Assembly: GCA_964525525.1 (NCBI GenBank)
Contig: CAZGHD010000001.1
Span: 1 to 64,000, forward strand
Reading direction: 5' to 3'
From: RGIG2161 sp964525525
GTDB lineage: Bacteria > Bacillota > Clostridia > Oscillospirales > CAG-272
Length of the DNA: 64,000 nt
The notes below the pieces were generated by a model that made no database searches, had not been told where the DNA came from, and was given only the letters and a program-made list of their open reading frames with translations. Within the stretch, counting starts at the first letter, position 1, and each line of letters starts with the position of its first letter. The position numbers and the translations under genes are program-made. Shown here piece after piece: positions 32,534 to 40,483 of the stretch.

Positions 32534-32974
32534 ATGGACGATTTGAAATTTGAATCACTGAAGCTTGAGAGACAGATATGCTTTCCGCTTTACGCCGCGT
32601 CCCGCGAGATCATCAAGCAGTATAAACCGTTTCTGGATAAGATAGACCTTACTTACACCCAGTATATCGCGATGATGCTTCTTTGGGATAAAAAATCAAT
32701 GACCGCCAAAGAAATGGGAGACCGTCTTTACCTTGATTCGGGAACGCTTACCCCGCTTCTCAAAAAGATGGAGGAAAAGGGACTTCTTACCCGTAACCGC
32801 GCGGCGGCGGATGAACGCAATCTGCAGGTGTCTATTACGGAAAAGGGCGATGCGTTGAAAATTCAGGCGGCAGAGATCCCTGCAGAGGTTGTAAAGTGCT
32901 CAAAGCTTGACCCCGAGGAGGCTATCTGCCTGTACCGTATTCTCTATAAGATACTTGAAAAAGCTGAAGATTAA
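32534..32974 (+). CDS. OhrR-like MarR-family peroxide sensor
   Basis: 146 residues. The N-terminal block KLERQICFPLYAASREIIKQYKPFLDKIDLTYTQY carries the conserved reactive Cys of OhrR proteins in the QICFPLYAASR motif. The winged helix is MTAKEMGDRLYLDSGTLTPLLKKMEEKGLLTRNRAAADERNLQVSIT. There is no second obvious Cys in the place used by two-Cys OhrR, but one Cys occurs near the C-terminal half (VVKCSKL). TGGAG is six bases before ATG 32534, better than the ATG at 32522. No ohr gene is present; the palindrome before the peroxidase gene at 30.2 kb is a candidate target. Confidence 0.88.
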   Translation: MDDLKFESLKLERQICFPLYAASREIIKQYKPFLDKIDLTYTQYIAMMLLWDKKSMTAKEMGDRLYLDSGTLTPLLKKMEEKGLLTRNRAAADERNLQVSITEKGDALKIQAAEIPAEVVKCSKLDPEEAICLYRILYKILEKAED

Positions 32975-32984
32975 ATCAAAAAAA

Positions 32985-33024
32985 CAGCAGGAGTCGACCG
33001 TAAAGTCAGCTCCTGCTTATTTTT
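32985..33024. terminator. bidirectional terminator
   Basis: AGCAGGAG (32986-32993) pairs with CTCCTGCT (33010-33017), with an inner GAC/GTC pairing. T-runs on both strands serve the converging ohrR-like and flavin reductase genes. Confidence 0.85.
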
Positions 33025-33030
33025 ATCGGA

Positions 33031-33588
33031 TTATTTTATCTTTTTTCCGTCAGAGAACGCCTGACCGACCTTTTCACCGAAATTCCAGTATGCGTGCGTT
33101 GCGCCGTCGTATATGATGGGGTCGAGCTTCTTTGCGTCGATGGCGCCGTTTTCGTCAAGGATGCTCTCGTCGGCAGAGACGTTCACTATCTCGCCTATGC
33201 ATATACCGTCCTCATTGAATTTGATGAGTTTGCACTCTACCGTCATCGGCAGTTCCTTGATTATCGGTGCGTTGACGTGTTCGCTTTTCGCTGCGTTAAA
33301 GCCTGCGCGCGCGAATTTATCGGGAACGTCGTTTGCGGAAACGATACCCACGTAGTCACACTGCTCAACCGTTCCTACCGTAGCGAAGCTGACCGTAAAT
33401 GCGCCTGTTTCTTTTATGTTTTCGGTAGTTTTGTGGTCGTCTGACAGGCATATTATTATTTTGTTCGTGTCGTACATTCCGCCCCACGCCGCGTTCATCG
33501 CGTTAGGTGTACCCGATTTGTCATAGGTGCCTATTATAAGCACGGGCATAGGGTAAAGCCACGATTGTGCTCCAAAATCTTTACGCAT
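33031..33588 (-). CDS. flavin reductase-like FMN-binding protein
   Basis: 185 residues with the split-barrel flavin reductase fold: SWLYPMPVLIIGTYDKSGTPNAMNAAWGGMYD, IICLSDDHKTTENIKETGAFTVSFA and CDYVGIVSANDVPDKFARAGF are typical. It probably uses NAD(P)H or a ferredoxin-like donor to reduce bound FMN. ATG with GGAG just upstream. It has its own promoter with a 19-base palindrome after the -10 box and converges on the ohrR-like gene across a shared terminator. The partner oxidant is unknown. Confidence 0.9.
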   Translation of the reverse strand: MRKDFGAQSWLYPMPVLIIGTYDKSGTPNAMNAAWGGMYDTNKIIICLSDDHKTTENIKETGAFTVSFATVGTVEQCDYVGIVSANDVPDKFARAGFNAAKSEHVNAPIIKELPMTVECKLIKFNEDGICIGEIVNVSADESILDENGAIDAKKLDPIIYDGATHAYWNFGEKVGQAFSDGKKIK

Positions 33589-33605
33589 AATTTTCGTTCT
33601 CCTTT

Positions 33606-33624
33606 GATTTTATATTATAAAATC
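33606..33624 (-). promoter_or_regulatory. palindrome in the flavin reductase 5' region
   Basis: GATTTTAT-ATT-ATAAAATC, perfect eight-base arms, located directly downstream of the -10 box and before the ribosome site. A repressor site is plausible; it differs in sequence from the OhrR-box-like palindrome at 30.2 kb. Confidence 0.5.
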
Positions 33625-33653
33625 AGTATATCATGAAACCGCGTAAAATTCAA
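33625..33653 (-). promoter_or_regulatory. sigma-A promoter of the flavin reductase gene
   Basis: On the minus strand TTGAAT (33653-33648), a 17-base spacer and TATACT (33630-33625). Confidence 0.72.
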
Positions 33654-33699
33654 TTGGTTTTTATAAAATATTATTTATGCTTCAAGCACCCCTGTGATT

Positions 33700-34998
33700 T
33701 CACATATCCTTATCGCCTGTGGCGGGATTGTTTATCAGTTCTCCGCTTTCGGTAAAGCGCGATCCGTGGCAGGGGCAGTCCCACGAATGCTCGTCGGGGT
33801 TGTACTTCAGGGCACATCCGAGATGCGGACAACGAGGGGTCGTCGGTGTTAAAAGTCCTACCAAAGATTCAAACGTATTTACAGCAAGCTGAGGTCTTAA
33901 AATACTTCGCGACGGTGAGAATACCGAGGCGTATTCGTTGCTTTTACCGCGCACCAAATCAGAAAGTATAATGGCGGATACCATTGATGATGTCATTCCC
34001 CATTTGTTAAAACCCGTTGCTACGTACAGGTCAGGGGTGCTTTTTGAGTACTGCCCGATGTACGGAACACCGTCCAGCGTCATGCAGTCCTGCGTTGCCC
34101 ATCTGCCGGCGATTTTCGCCGCCGGATAATGTGTGCTTGAAAAATCTTCAAGCTCGCGCCAATTGCCACCCGCTTTTCCCGTGCGGTGCGCCCCTCCGCC
34201 GAGCAATAGCAGGTCTCCGTAACCTCGAAAAGACAGACCTTTCTTATCGTCGTCAACGTACATTCCGTTCGGGATCTGAGTGCCGTCTATGGCGATTACG
34301 TACGAACGGTGCTGATACATTTTCAAAAAATATCCGCCGTGCTTGTTCAGCGTTGGGAAGTGTGTGGCGATTATCATCTTTTTGCAGGTGATTTCACCGT
34401 TTTCCGTTATCGCTCGGTTTGGCATCAGCTCTAACACCTTTGTGTTTTCGTATATCGGGAGTTCTTTTGCGAGCGCGTATGCGAATTTCAACGGATGAAA
34501 CTGCGCCTGATCTTTTACGCGTACAGCTCCTGCAACCTTGATCGGAATATCGACGGAATCACAAAATTCTGCCCTGAAACCGAGGTGTTTCAGCGCACAG
34601 ACCTCTTTTTCTATCTTTGCGCGGTCATCAAGCGAATAAACGTACGAATCTTTTATCTCATAACCGCACCGAATTTCTTGACACAAGCGTGCGTATTCCT
34701 CGCACGCCTTTATTTGTGCGTTCAGATACAGGCGTGCTTTTTCTTGCCCGAACTCTTTTATCAGCTTGTCATATATCAGTCCGTGCTGAAGCGTGATCTT
34801 CGCAGTAGTGTTTTCGGTAACGCCGCTACATATATTTTTTGCCTCAAGCAACACGCAGTCAACTCCGGCTTTTTTCAGCATATACGCACACAGAATACCC
34901 GCCATGCCTCCGCCGATTATCAGCACGTCGGTGTTGAGGCTTTTGTTAAGTTTATCAAAATTTGTACGGTTTACGTTTTCTGTCCAAATAGAATTCAT
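33700..34998 (-). CDS. FAD-dependent oxidoreductase with C-terminal Rieske domain
   Basis: 432 residues. Residues about 22-370 are a DAO-type FAD oxidoreductase: DVLIIGGGMAGILCAYMLKKAGVDCVLLEA is the dinucleotide-binding fold, followed by NTTAKITLQHGLIYDKL and a late VATGFNKWGMTSSMVSA. Residues about 385-425 form a Rieske 2Fe-2S centre with both ligand pairs, CPHLGC and CPCHGSRF. Such proteins occur in clostridia and bacilli; their substrate is not established. It is transcribed alone on the minus strand, divergent from the TIM-barrel gene. No signal peptide, so cytoplasmic. Confidence 0.9.
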   Translation of the reverse strand: MNSIWTENVNRTNFDKLNKSLNTDVLIIGGGMAGILCAYMLKKAGVDCVLLEAKNICSGVTENTTAKITLQHGLIYDKLIKEFGQEKARLYLNAQIKACEEYARLCQEIRCGYEIKDSYVYSLDDRAKIEKEVCALKHLGFRAEFCDSVDIPIKVAGAVRVKDQAQFHPLKFAYALAKELPIYENTKVLELMPNRAITENGEITCKKMIIATHFPTLNKHGGYFLKMYQHRSYVIAIDGTQIPNGMYVDDDKKGLSFRGYGDLLLLGGGAHRTGKAGGNWRELEDFSSTHYPAAKIAGRWATQDCMTLDGVPYIGQYSKSTPDLYVATGFNKWGMTSSMVSAIILSDLVRGKSNEYASVFSPSRSILRPQLAVNTFESLVGLLTPTTPRCPHLGCALKYNPDEHSWDCPCHGSRFTESGELINNPATGDKDM

Positions 34999-35010
34999 TT
35001 TATCACATCC

Positions 35011-35069
35011 CCCGAGTGTTATTGTTCCCCAAAAATAAAAAATGATAATTGTTTGCCCGAGTGATATTG
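35011..35069. repeat. direct repeat in a divergent promoter region
   Basis: CCCGAGTGTTATTG (35011-35024) and CCCGAGTGATATTG (35056-35069) match at 13 of 14 bases and start 45 bases apart. They lie between the FAD-Rieske and TIM-barrel genes, and the second copy runs into a -35 box. Confidence 0.5.
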
Positions 35070-35095
35070 ATTTTTTTGCCGTTTGATGATATACT
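35067..35095 (+). promoter_or_regulatory. sigma-A promoter of the TIM-barrel gene
   Basis: TTGATT (35067-35072), a 17-base spacer and TATACT (35090-35095), 30 bases before the ATG at 35125. Confidence 0.7.
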
Positions 35096-35124
35096 TTAAA
35101 AAAAGTTTGTGTGGGGTGTGGTCA

Positions 35125-35898
35125 ATGAAAATAGGAATTTGCACCGGAATAGAAAATATAAAATACGCAAAAGAATGCGGTTACGATTTTTTTGAGGGAG
35201 GATTTTGGGGACTTGCGACGATGTCGGATCAAGAGTTTCACGACTACGTCCGCGAGTGCGAGAGGGTAGATCTGCCTGCGTATTCTTTTAACGGTTATAT
35301 TTCGGGTGACGTAGATATTTATTCGGACGGTGTGCTGTCATATCTCGAGCCGATTCTCGAGAAAGGATTCGAACGCGCGGCATCTATCGGCGGCAGAAAC
35401 GCCGTTTTCGGAAGCGGCGGGGCAAGACGGATTCCCGATGGCGTTGACCGTGAGTTTGCACGCCGCAGATTTGTTGAGATCTTGGCACTTTCCGGCGATA
35501 TTGCAGCAAAGTACAATATGACCCTGACGGTGGAACCGCTAAACTCAAATGAAACTAATTTTATAAACACCGTCGGTGAGGGCGCGGAGCTGGCAAGGCT
35601 TAGCGGCAGAGATAACGTGGGTGTGCTTGTAGATTTTTACCACTTTACCTGCGAAAATGAGAACGATGATGCGCTGATCCCTGTAGCAGACGTACTTTAT
35701 CACGTGCATATCGCAACTCCGAGACCGAGCCGCGGAATTCCCGAGGAGGAGGATATTCCCACAGTCAAAAAGTGGGCAAAGATGCTGTCTGACATTGGGT
35801 ATAAAGGTCTTGTCTCGCTTGAGTGCAACCACGACGGAGATAGAGCAGAGAGTTACGGACGCGCAAAGAAAATGCTTGATATATTCAAAGAAAATTGA
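35125..35898 (+). CDS. sugar phosphate isomerase/epimerase (TIM barrel)
   Basis: 257 residues of the AP-endonuclease-2-like TIM-barrel family (xylose-isomerase-like). Visible landmarks are KIGICTGIENIKYAKECGYDFFE, LPAYSFNGYI, MTLTVEPLNSNETNFINT (metal Glu), VGVLVDFYHF (Asp, His), LYHVHIATP and LVSLECNHDGD. The frame opens at 35083, but ATG 35125 with GGGGTG upstream gives the normal start. It is a single-gene unit ending in a strong terminator. The sugar substrate is unknown. Confidence 0.85.
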   Translation: MKIGICTGIENIKYAKECGYDFFEGGFWGLATMSDQEFHDYVRECERVDLPAYSFNGYISGDVDIYSDGVLSYLEPILEKGFERAASIGGRNAVFGSGGARRIPDGVDREFARRRFVEILALSGDIAAKYNMTLTVEPLNSNETNFINTVGEGAELARLSGRDNVGVLVDFYHFTCENENDDALIPVADVLYHVHIATPRPSRGIPEEEDIPTVKKWAKMLSDIGYKGLVSLECNHDGDRAESYGRAKKMLDIFKEN

Positions 35899-35899
35899 T

Positions 35900-35940
35900 A
35901 AAGGGGCTGTCTCACTAACGTGAGGCAGCCCACCTTTATT
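35900..35940 (+). terminator. intrinsic terminator
   Basis: GGGCTGTCTCAC pairs with GTGAGGCAGCCC around loop TAAC with one mismatch, flanked by AAAG and CTTT runs. It serves the TIM-barrel gene and possibly the converging CPBP protease gene. Confidence 0.8.
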
Positions 35941-36652
35941 TCTTCTTTATGATTATCAGCGCGTATATCAGCGGTACGATGGTGAGAAAGACAGACAGCA
36001 ATATATCTTGAAGCGGCGGGAGCGTGTCCGTGTTTGAGAGGACGCTGAGTGCGTTAAAAACGCCGTGCGTTAATATCTGCGGAATAAGACTTCCGCTTTT
36101 TATGAACATAATAACGAATAGAAATCCAATCGCGGCGGCGTAGCATATCTGGCAGATATTTGACGTAAGGCTCGCACCGCTGCCGTTGATAAGATTGATT
36201 ATATGTCCCGCACCGAATGTGAGCGAGGATACGATAACGGCGGCGCGGATACCGTCTTTTTTCATGGCGCAGAAAAGCAATCCTCTGAAGATGATCTCCT
36301 CAAGAAATCCTACGCATAGCATACTGCATACGAAAAATACAGACTCGGGCATAGGGAACCCTATGTTTATTCCAAACCATAGGTTTGTCGAGATAATTAT
36401 TATAAGAGGAATATAAAACAAGAAATTAGATGAACGTGTACTTGCCTTGCATATTCCGTAATTTTTAAGAAGATTGTTTCTGCTTAACCACATCATAATA
36501 ACCGCGGTTATTATGATGTGAAAAATAAGAGTTACCAGCTTTTTTACGCCGATCGCATCGGAAATGCTCTCGGCAATGCTCGTGCCGACAACGTACACGA
36601 TTATCCATAGAATGGCAAATGCAAGCTCGCTTTTTTTATATAATTTAGTCAT
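35936..36652 (-). CDS. CPBP-family intramembrane metalloprotease
   Basis: 238 residues with about seven to eight membrane spans. The CAAX-protease/bacteriocin-processing (Abi) motifs are visible: FLEEIIFRGLLF as the EExxxR motif and TFGAGHIINLINGSG as the His motif. The protein ends in a Lys-rich cytoplasmic tail. Such proteases can act in prenyl-protein processing or self-immunity; no bacteriocin gene is adjacent. It starts seven bases after the methyltransferase gene, so both are probably transcribed from the divergent promoter at 37.35 kb. Confidence 0.88.
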   Translation of the reverse strand: MTKLYKKSELAFAILWIIVYVVGTSIAESISDAIGVKKLVTLIFHIIITAVIMMWLSRNNLLKNYGICKASTRSSNFLFYIPLIIIISTNLWFGINIGFPMPESVFFVCSMLCVGFLEEIIFRGLLFCAMKKDGIRAAVIVSSLTFGAGHIINLINGSGASLTSNICQICYAAAIGFLFVIMFIKSGSLIPQILTHGVFNALSVLSNTDTLPPLQDILLSVFLTIVPLIYALIIIKKK

Positions 36653-36658
36653 TTTAAG

Positions 36659-37315
36659 TCACAGCTTTCTTCCGATTATTATCGTTGTTCCGCCTATGCG
36701 AAAGAGCTGTTCGATGTTTATGAAACCTGATGTTTCAAACATATTGATCTGATTTTCGATAGAGCATGGGGTGTCGTAATGGTAAAACTCATCTGCTCCT
36801 ATCCCAAGTTCTGCGCGCAGGCGCGCGTTTTCGAAAAAGAAAAAGCTTTCTTCCTCGTTCGTTTCTACCATATAGTCACATTCAACGTAACAGCCGCCCG
36901 CGCGGAGGGAGGAGTATATTTTTTTGTAGAGTGAGACCTTGCGTTCTTTTGAAAAATGGTGCATCGTTTCAAACGATACGACGCAGTCAAAAGCGTTCTC
37001 CCCGAGCGGTACTGAGAAATAATCTCCGCAGATGAGATCAAGACTTTTATCTATATGCTTTGATTTGAGCATCTCAAGCATCTCTTTTGTGAGGTCTATT
37101 CCGGTTACTTTCAGACTCGGAAAACGCTTGAATATCTCGTCAAGCTCAAGTCCCGTTCCGCAACCGAGATCGAGCAGAGTGCGTGTGTTCTCGGGAATAA
37201 GCTCTGCCATTTTGAGATACCCCTCACGGCAACCCTCAACGTTGTTTAACATATGCTCGTCGTACCCGTCAGCACGCGCGGCAAAAAAATCTGCCATCCG
37301 TTCAAGCTCCATCAC
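36659..37315 (-). CDS. class I SAM-dependent methyltransferase
   Basis: 218 residues. Motif I LLDLGCGTGLELDEI, then VTGIDLTKEMLEML, LICGDYFSVPLGENAFDCVVSFETMHHF and LRAGGCYVECDYMVE define a Rossmann-fold methyltransferase of the Methyltransf_11/25 type. ATG at 37315 or 37312. The C-terminus (INIEQLFRIGGTTIIIGRK) is typical of the group. The acceptor is unknown. It is first in a two-gene unit with the CPBP protease. Confidence 0.88.
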   Translation of the reverse strand: MMELERMADFFAARADGYDEHMLNNVEGCREGYLKMAELIPENTRTLLDLGCGTGLELDEIFKRFPSLKVTGIDLTKEMLEMLKSKHIDKSLDLICGDYFSVPLGENAFDCVVSFETMHHFSKERKVSLYKKIYSSLRAGGCYVECDYMVETNEEESFFFFENARLRAELGIGADEFYHYDTPCSIENQINMFETSGFINIEQLFRIGGTTIIIGRKL

Positions 37316-37337
37316 ACGTCACCTCACTTTTTTTATA

Positions 37338-37367
37338 ATTATATCACAGTGCGGTGGGAGATTGCAA
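37338..37367 (-). promoter_or_regulatory. sigma-A promoter of the methyltransferase-CPBP unit
   Basis: On the minus strand TTGCAA (37367-37362), an 18-base spacer and TATAAT (37343-37338). The -35 hexamer is self-complementary and is shared with the divergent plus-strand promoter. Confidence 0.6.
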
Positions 37368-37390
37368 TATGTTTCCGTATGTGTTATAAT
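37362..37390 (+). promoter_or_regulatory. sigma-A promoter of the TIGR04076-SGNH gene
   Basis: TTGCAA (37362-37367), a 17-base spacer and TATAAT (37385-37390), followed by TTGGAGG and ATG 37427. Confidence 0.72.
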
Positions 37391-37426
37391 TATAAAAATA
37401 CGTATAATCCAAAGTTGGAGGTACTT

Positions 37427-38521
37427 ATGAAAAAAGTTAAGATAACCGCGATGAGAAGATCGGTGTATTCCGATCTGATAGAAAAATATGAAAACCCGAT
37501 AGAGCATGCCTGCGACGTTGAAATAGGTAAGGAATTTGTTTCGGTGAACGGTGAAAAGCCTGACGGACTTTGCTCTGCCGCGTGGGAATCTATCAAGAAT
37601 TTCGTGTCGGTTTTGGCACACGGAGGCGGCAATTTTTATGACGGCTGGATGAAAAACGAAAAGTCCGCTATGGTATCCTGCAACGACGGATTCAGACCTG
37701 TCAGCTTTCTTGTTGAAGCAATCGAGCCGCCGTGCGAACTCGAGCAAAAGCTCGAGCAAATAAGAGAAAAATCCGCGCGCGGGGAAGAGATAAAAATCCT
37801 TTTTGTCGGCGACAGCCTAACGTATTACAACGATATGCCGATGATATTTGAAGCGCTCGCCCGCTCCGCGCATAAAAACGTACGCGCGGACTCGATAACC
37901 AAAGGCGGGCACGGAATCTATAGGATGCAGACCCTCCCCGACTTCTGGGAAAAGGTTATCGCCAAAATACGCTCACAGGACTGGGATATAGTCGTTTATC
38001 AGCCGTCAAGAAATTTCCCTATAATGACCGAATTTTTCCCGGATTATCCGGGCAAAGAGTTAAGAGCGGCGCGGCGTGAGGTCGAGATAATAAAAGAGAT
38101 AGGCGCGCTTCCGCTCCAGTATTCGACGTTTGGGGTAAACAAAGGCTCGGTCACGAGAAAAGAGTGTACAAAGGTCATGACCAGACGCGAGCATACAGAC
38201 CTCGTTACCGCATTTAACGCGGCGGTAGCGGAAAAGCTCGGAGAGCGCGCGGTGTACGTGGGCGAGGTGTTTAACCAAGCTATCGAGAAATATCCGGAGA
38301 TAAATTTCTATCACACCGACGAAGTGCACCCGTCCTATGCGGGAAGCTACGCTATTGCCTCGGCTTTCTATACCGTTATTTTCGGCGAGACGGCAAAGGA
38401 CGTGGAATACACAGGCGAGCTTGACGCGGAAACTGCCGAAAAACTCCGTGACGCAGCATCCGTGCTCCTGTCGTTTGAGCCTGCACATAAAGCGGTTATT
38501 GATGAAACAATCGAAAAGTAA
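37427..38521 (+). CDS. TIGR04076-SGNH hydrolase fusion
   Basis: 364 residues. Residues about 1-95 match the small TIGR04076 family: an opening MKKVKITAMRR, YENPIEHACDVEIGKEF, PDGLCSAAWESIKNFV and FYDGWMKNEKSAMVSCNDGF. After a coiled linker, residues about 120-350 form an SGNH/GDSL hydrolase: ILFVGDSLTYYNDMP (Ser nucleophile), ITKGGHGI, VVYQPSRN and the Asp-His block FYHTDEVHPSYAGSY. TIGR04076 proteins are usually stand-alone, so this fusion links them to a hydrolase. The frame opens at 37253, but TTGGAGG fixes ATG 37427. Monocistronic, followed by a terminator. The substrate is unknown. Confidence 0.82.
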   Translation: MKKVKITAMRRSVYSDLIEKYENPIEHACDVEIGKEFVSVNGEKPDGLCSAAWESIKNFVSVLAHGGGNFYDGWMKNEKSAMVSCNDGFRPVSFLVEAIEPPCELEQKLEQIREKSARGEEIKILFVGDSLTYYNDMPMIFEALARSAHKNVRADSITKGGHGIYRMQTLPDFWEKVIAKIRSQDWDIVVYQPSRNFPIMTEFFPDYPGKELRAARREVEIIKEIGALPLQYSTFGVNKGSVTRKECTKVMTRREHTDLVTAFNAAVAEKLGERAVYVGEVFNQAIEKYPEINFYHTDEVHPSYAGSYAIASAFYTVIFGETAKDVEYTGELDAETAEKLRDAASVLLSFEPAHKAVIDETIEK

Positions 38522-38526
38522 AATTT

Positions 38527-38582
38527 AATCCCCCGGCGAGACCAAGTTTTTGCTCAAACTTGTTTGACCTCGTCGGGGGATT
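38527..38582. terminator. bidirectional terminator
   Basis: AATCCCCCGGCGAG pairs with CTCGTCGGGGGATT with one mismatch; an inner AAGTTT/AAACTT stem extends it. It separates the converging SGNH-fusion and MutS-like genes. Confidence 0.82.
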
Positions 38583-38589
38583 AGATATT

Positions 38590-40176
38590 TTATACTTTTG
38601 ATGCGTTATAGCTGTTATTGATCGAAAGTATTTTTTCGATCGAAAGGCCGTATTTTTCCGAGATGTCGCGGGCGTAGCTTTTACCGTCGGGCGGACGGCG
38701 GCTGACAAGATACGTTCGTTTTCCCTCGTCAATGCCCATTACGAGATTGTCGGCTTTTGACACCGTATTACCGTAAGAATTTATCTCGGGAACTTTTTGG
38801 GAAAGCCCGTGCAGATGCGTTGCTAATACCCCGCGGCAGCCGATAACTGAAAGCGCGGTGAGTATCTCCTGTGCGATCACTTGCGCCTCGCTGCTGTCTG
38901 TGCTTGAGAGAATTTCATCCATGACGATAAGACTGTTTGCGGTTACGTCCTTCATCATTTTTTGAAGACGGGCGCATTCTTCTCCAAATCGGCTAAGATC
39001 AACGCTGTTTCCCGAATTTGTCGGAAACTGGGTAAATATGCGGTCTGCGGGGCTGATCGAAATACTTTTTGCGGCAATAGGAAGTCCGAGTCCGAACATA
39101 AGCTGGGCTATTCCTATCGCTTTGACAAATATGCTTTTTCCACCTTGATTAGGACCTGTAAGGACGTAAAGCTTTCCGTTTTCGTCAAAGGTTATGTCAT
39201 TTAAGACTATCCTGCAGCTTGCGTCAAGACTTCTCAGATCTACCGCATTTACGGGATTGTACAGCCCGTTTGCGTCAAAGCGTTTTTCTTCTTTTGGGCA
39301 GACCTGCGGGGTGCACAGAGGTAATCCCGCCGCGCGTATAGCTCCCAGCATTTTCGCCGCGCGGTTGATGAATTTTACCTCGGGCAGAAGCTCAACAAAA
39401 TGCATCGTGCCGATGTTAAAATACGTGTTCAGCATTTTACGCCATGAGCGGAAAGTACCGCCGACTATCTTGGCAATCGTACCGCCGAATGCTAAGTTCG
39501 AGGCTTGACGCTCTTTTTTAGACATAGCTTTTGAAACGGCAGAGAGCGGCGCTAAAGTTGTCATTTCATTTGAGGAGTCCATCCGCATAAATCGGGAAAG
39601 AATATCGCCCGAACGGAAGTATTCATCATTTATCGAGACGATTCCCGCCTCGTATGGAAACAGGCTTGCATCGAGATTGATTCCCACCGTCAGACTGCGG
39701 ATGTTCTTGACCGAAAACTCAAGCTGACCGATTCCGTCTTTTAAGGCGGTGAATTCTTTGCTTTCGTATATGTCTTTAACGTATCCGTAAAGGGAGAGCA
39801 TCGCACGGGAGGATAGAGAACCGTCACACTCCTTTAATCGCGTATATGAATTTATTACGAGCTCGGTATAAAGCTCAACCTCTTTTATTGCGTAAAGCTG
39901 AGACTCGTTGTCTGATGCGGAATCGGGTATTTTTCGGAGCTCGTCCACGGCTGAAAGCTGTTCGGTAAGATATTCAAACAATTCGGACAGTGCAGGGCAG
40001 GCGAGAAAGTCGGAAAACAGCTGTTCGCGGTATTCTATCGTTTGTTCGTCATCTGTGAAATACCGTTCCCATTCGAGTCCGAGAGACGTGAGAGCGAGCT
40101 CGTTTGCCGCATCTCCGAGAGGTAATGCGGAGACCGATTCGCGCCCCGGCGGGTAAAGTAAAGATAAATTTTTCAT
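38590..40176 (-). CDS. MutS-family ATPase without mismatch-binding domain
   Basis: 528 residues. The C-terminal half is a MutS domain V ATPase: Walker A GPNQGGKSIFVKAI, Walker B SLIVMDEILSSTDSSEA, then ATHLHGLSQ. The N-terminal half contains a lever/clamp-like helical region but no MutS domain I with the Phe-x-Glu mismatch motif and no Smr endonuclease. It therefore belongs to the poorly known MutS-related ATPases and is probably not a mismatch repair protein. Its first four bases overlap the membrane-protein gene upstream, so the two may act together at the membrane. Confidence 0.82.
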   Translation of the reverse strand: MKNLSLLYPPGRESVSALPLGDAANELALTSLGLEWERYFTDDEQTIEYREQLFSDFLACPALSELFEYLTEQLSAVDELRKIPDSASDNESQLYAIKEVELYTELVINSYTRLKECDGSLSSRAMLSLYGYVKDIYESKEFTALKDGIGQLEFSVKNIRSLTVGINLDASLFPYEAGIVSINDEYFRSGDILSRFMRMDSSNEMTTLAPLSAVSKAMSKKERQASNLAFGGTIAKIVGGTFRSWRKMLNTYFNIGTMHFVELLPEVKFINRAAKMLGAIRAAGLPLCTPQVCPKEEKRFDANGLYNPVNAVDLRSLDASCRIVLNDITFDENGKLYVLTGPNQGGKSIFVKAIGIAQLMFGLGLPIAAKSISISPADRIFTQFPTNSGNSVDLSRFGEECARLQKMMKDVTANSLIVMDEILSSTDSSEAQVIAQEILTALSVIGCRGVLATHLHGLSQKVPEINSYGNTVSKADNLVMGIDEGKRTYLVSRRPPDGKSYARDISEKYGLSIEKILSINNSYNASKV

Positions 40177-40481
40177 ATATATATTCCTAAAGCTTTTAAA
40201 ATAAATGTCCGCAGAAAAGCGGCGGATATAAAAGATATTACGTTTATAAAGGCGATCATAAAAACTACGGGTATTGCATTGAATCTGTAATTTTTAACGT
40301 ATTTCCAAAACAGGAAATACAGATGCCCGACGCGGACGTAAAGCGGAGCGATTACTGCCGCAAGTGCCGCGTGAAAAGATATAAAATAAAGCATCGCCGC
40401 AAACGAACTGATCGTGATAAATACTTTTAGTATTTTATGCCACGGAACTAAAATATAGTTTATTCTGTCAGGAGTTTCCAT
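40173..40481 (-). CDS. small membrane protein coupled to the MutS-like ATPase
   Basis: 102 residues with about three membrane spans (FITISSFAAMLYFISFHAALAAVIAPLYV, AIPVVFMIAFINVISFISAAFL). The first 14 residues are soluble. There is no ribosome site before the ATG; the 39-codon gene upstream stops two bases before it, and its own end overlaps the ATPase start, so all three are likely translated together. I do not recognise the family. Confidence 0.65.
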   Translation of the reverse strand: METPDRINYILVPWHKILKVFITISSFAAMLYFISFHAALAAVIAPLYVRVGHLYFLFWKYVKNYRFNAIPVVFMIAFINVISFISAAFLRTFILKALGIYI

Positions 40482-40483
40482 TT

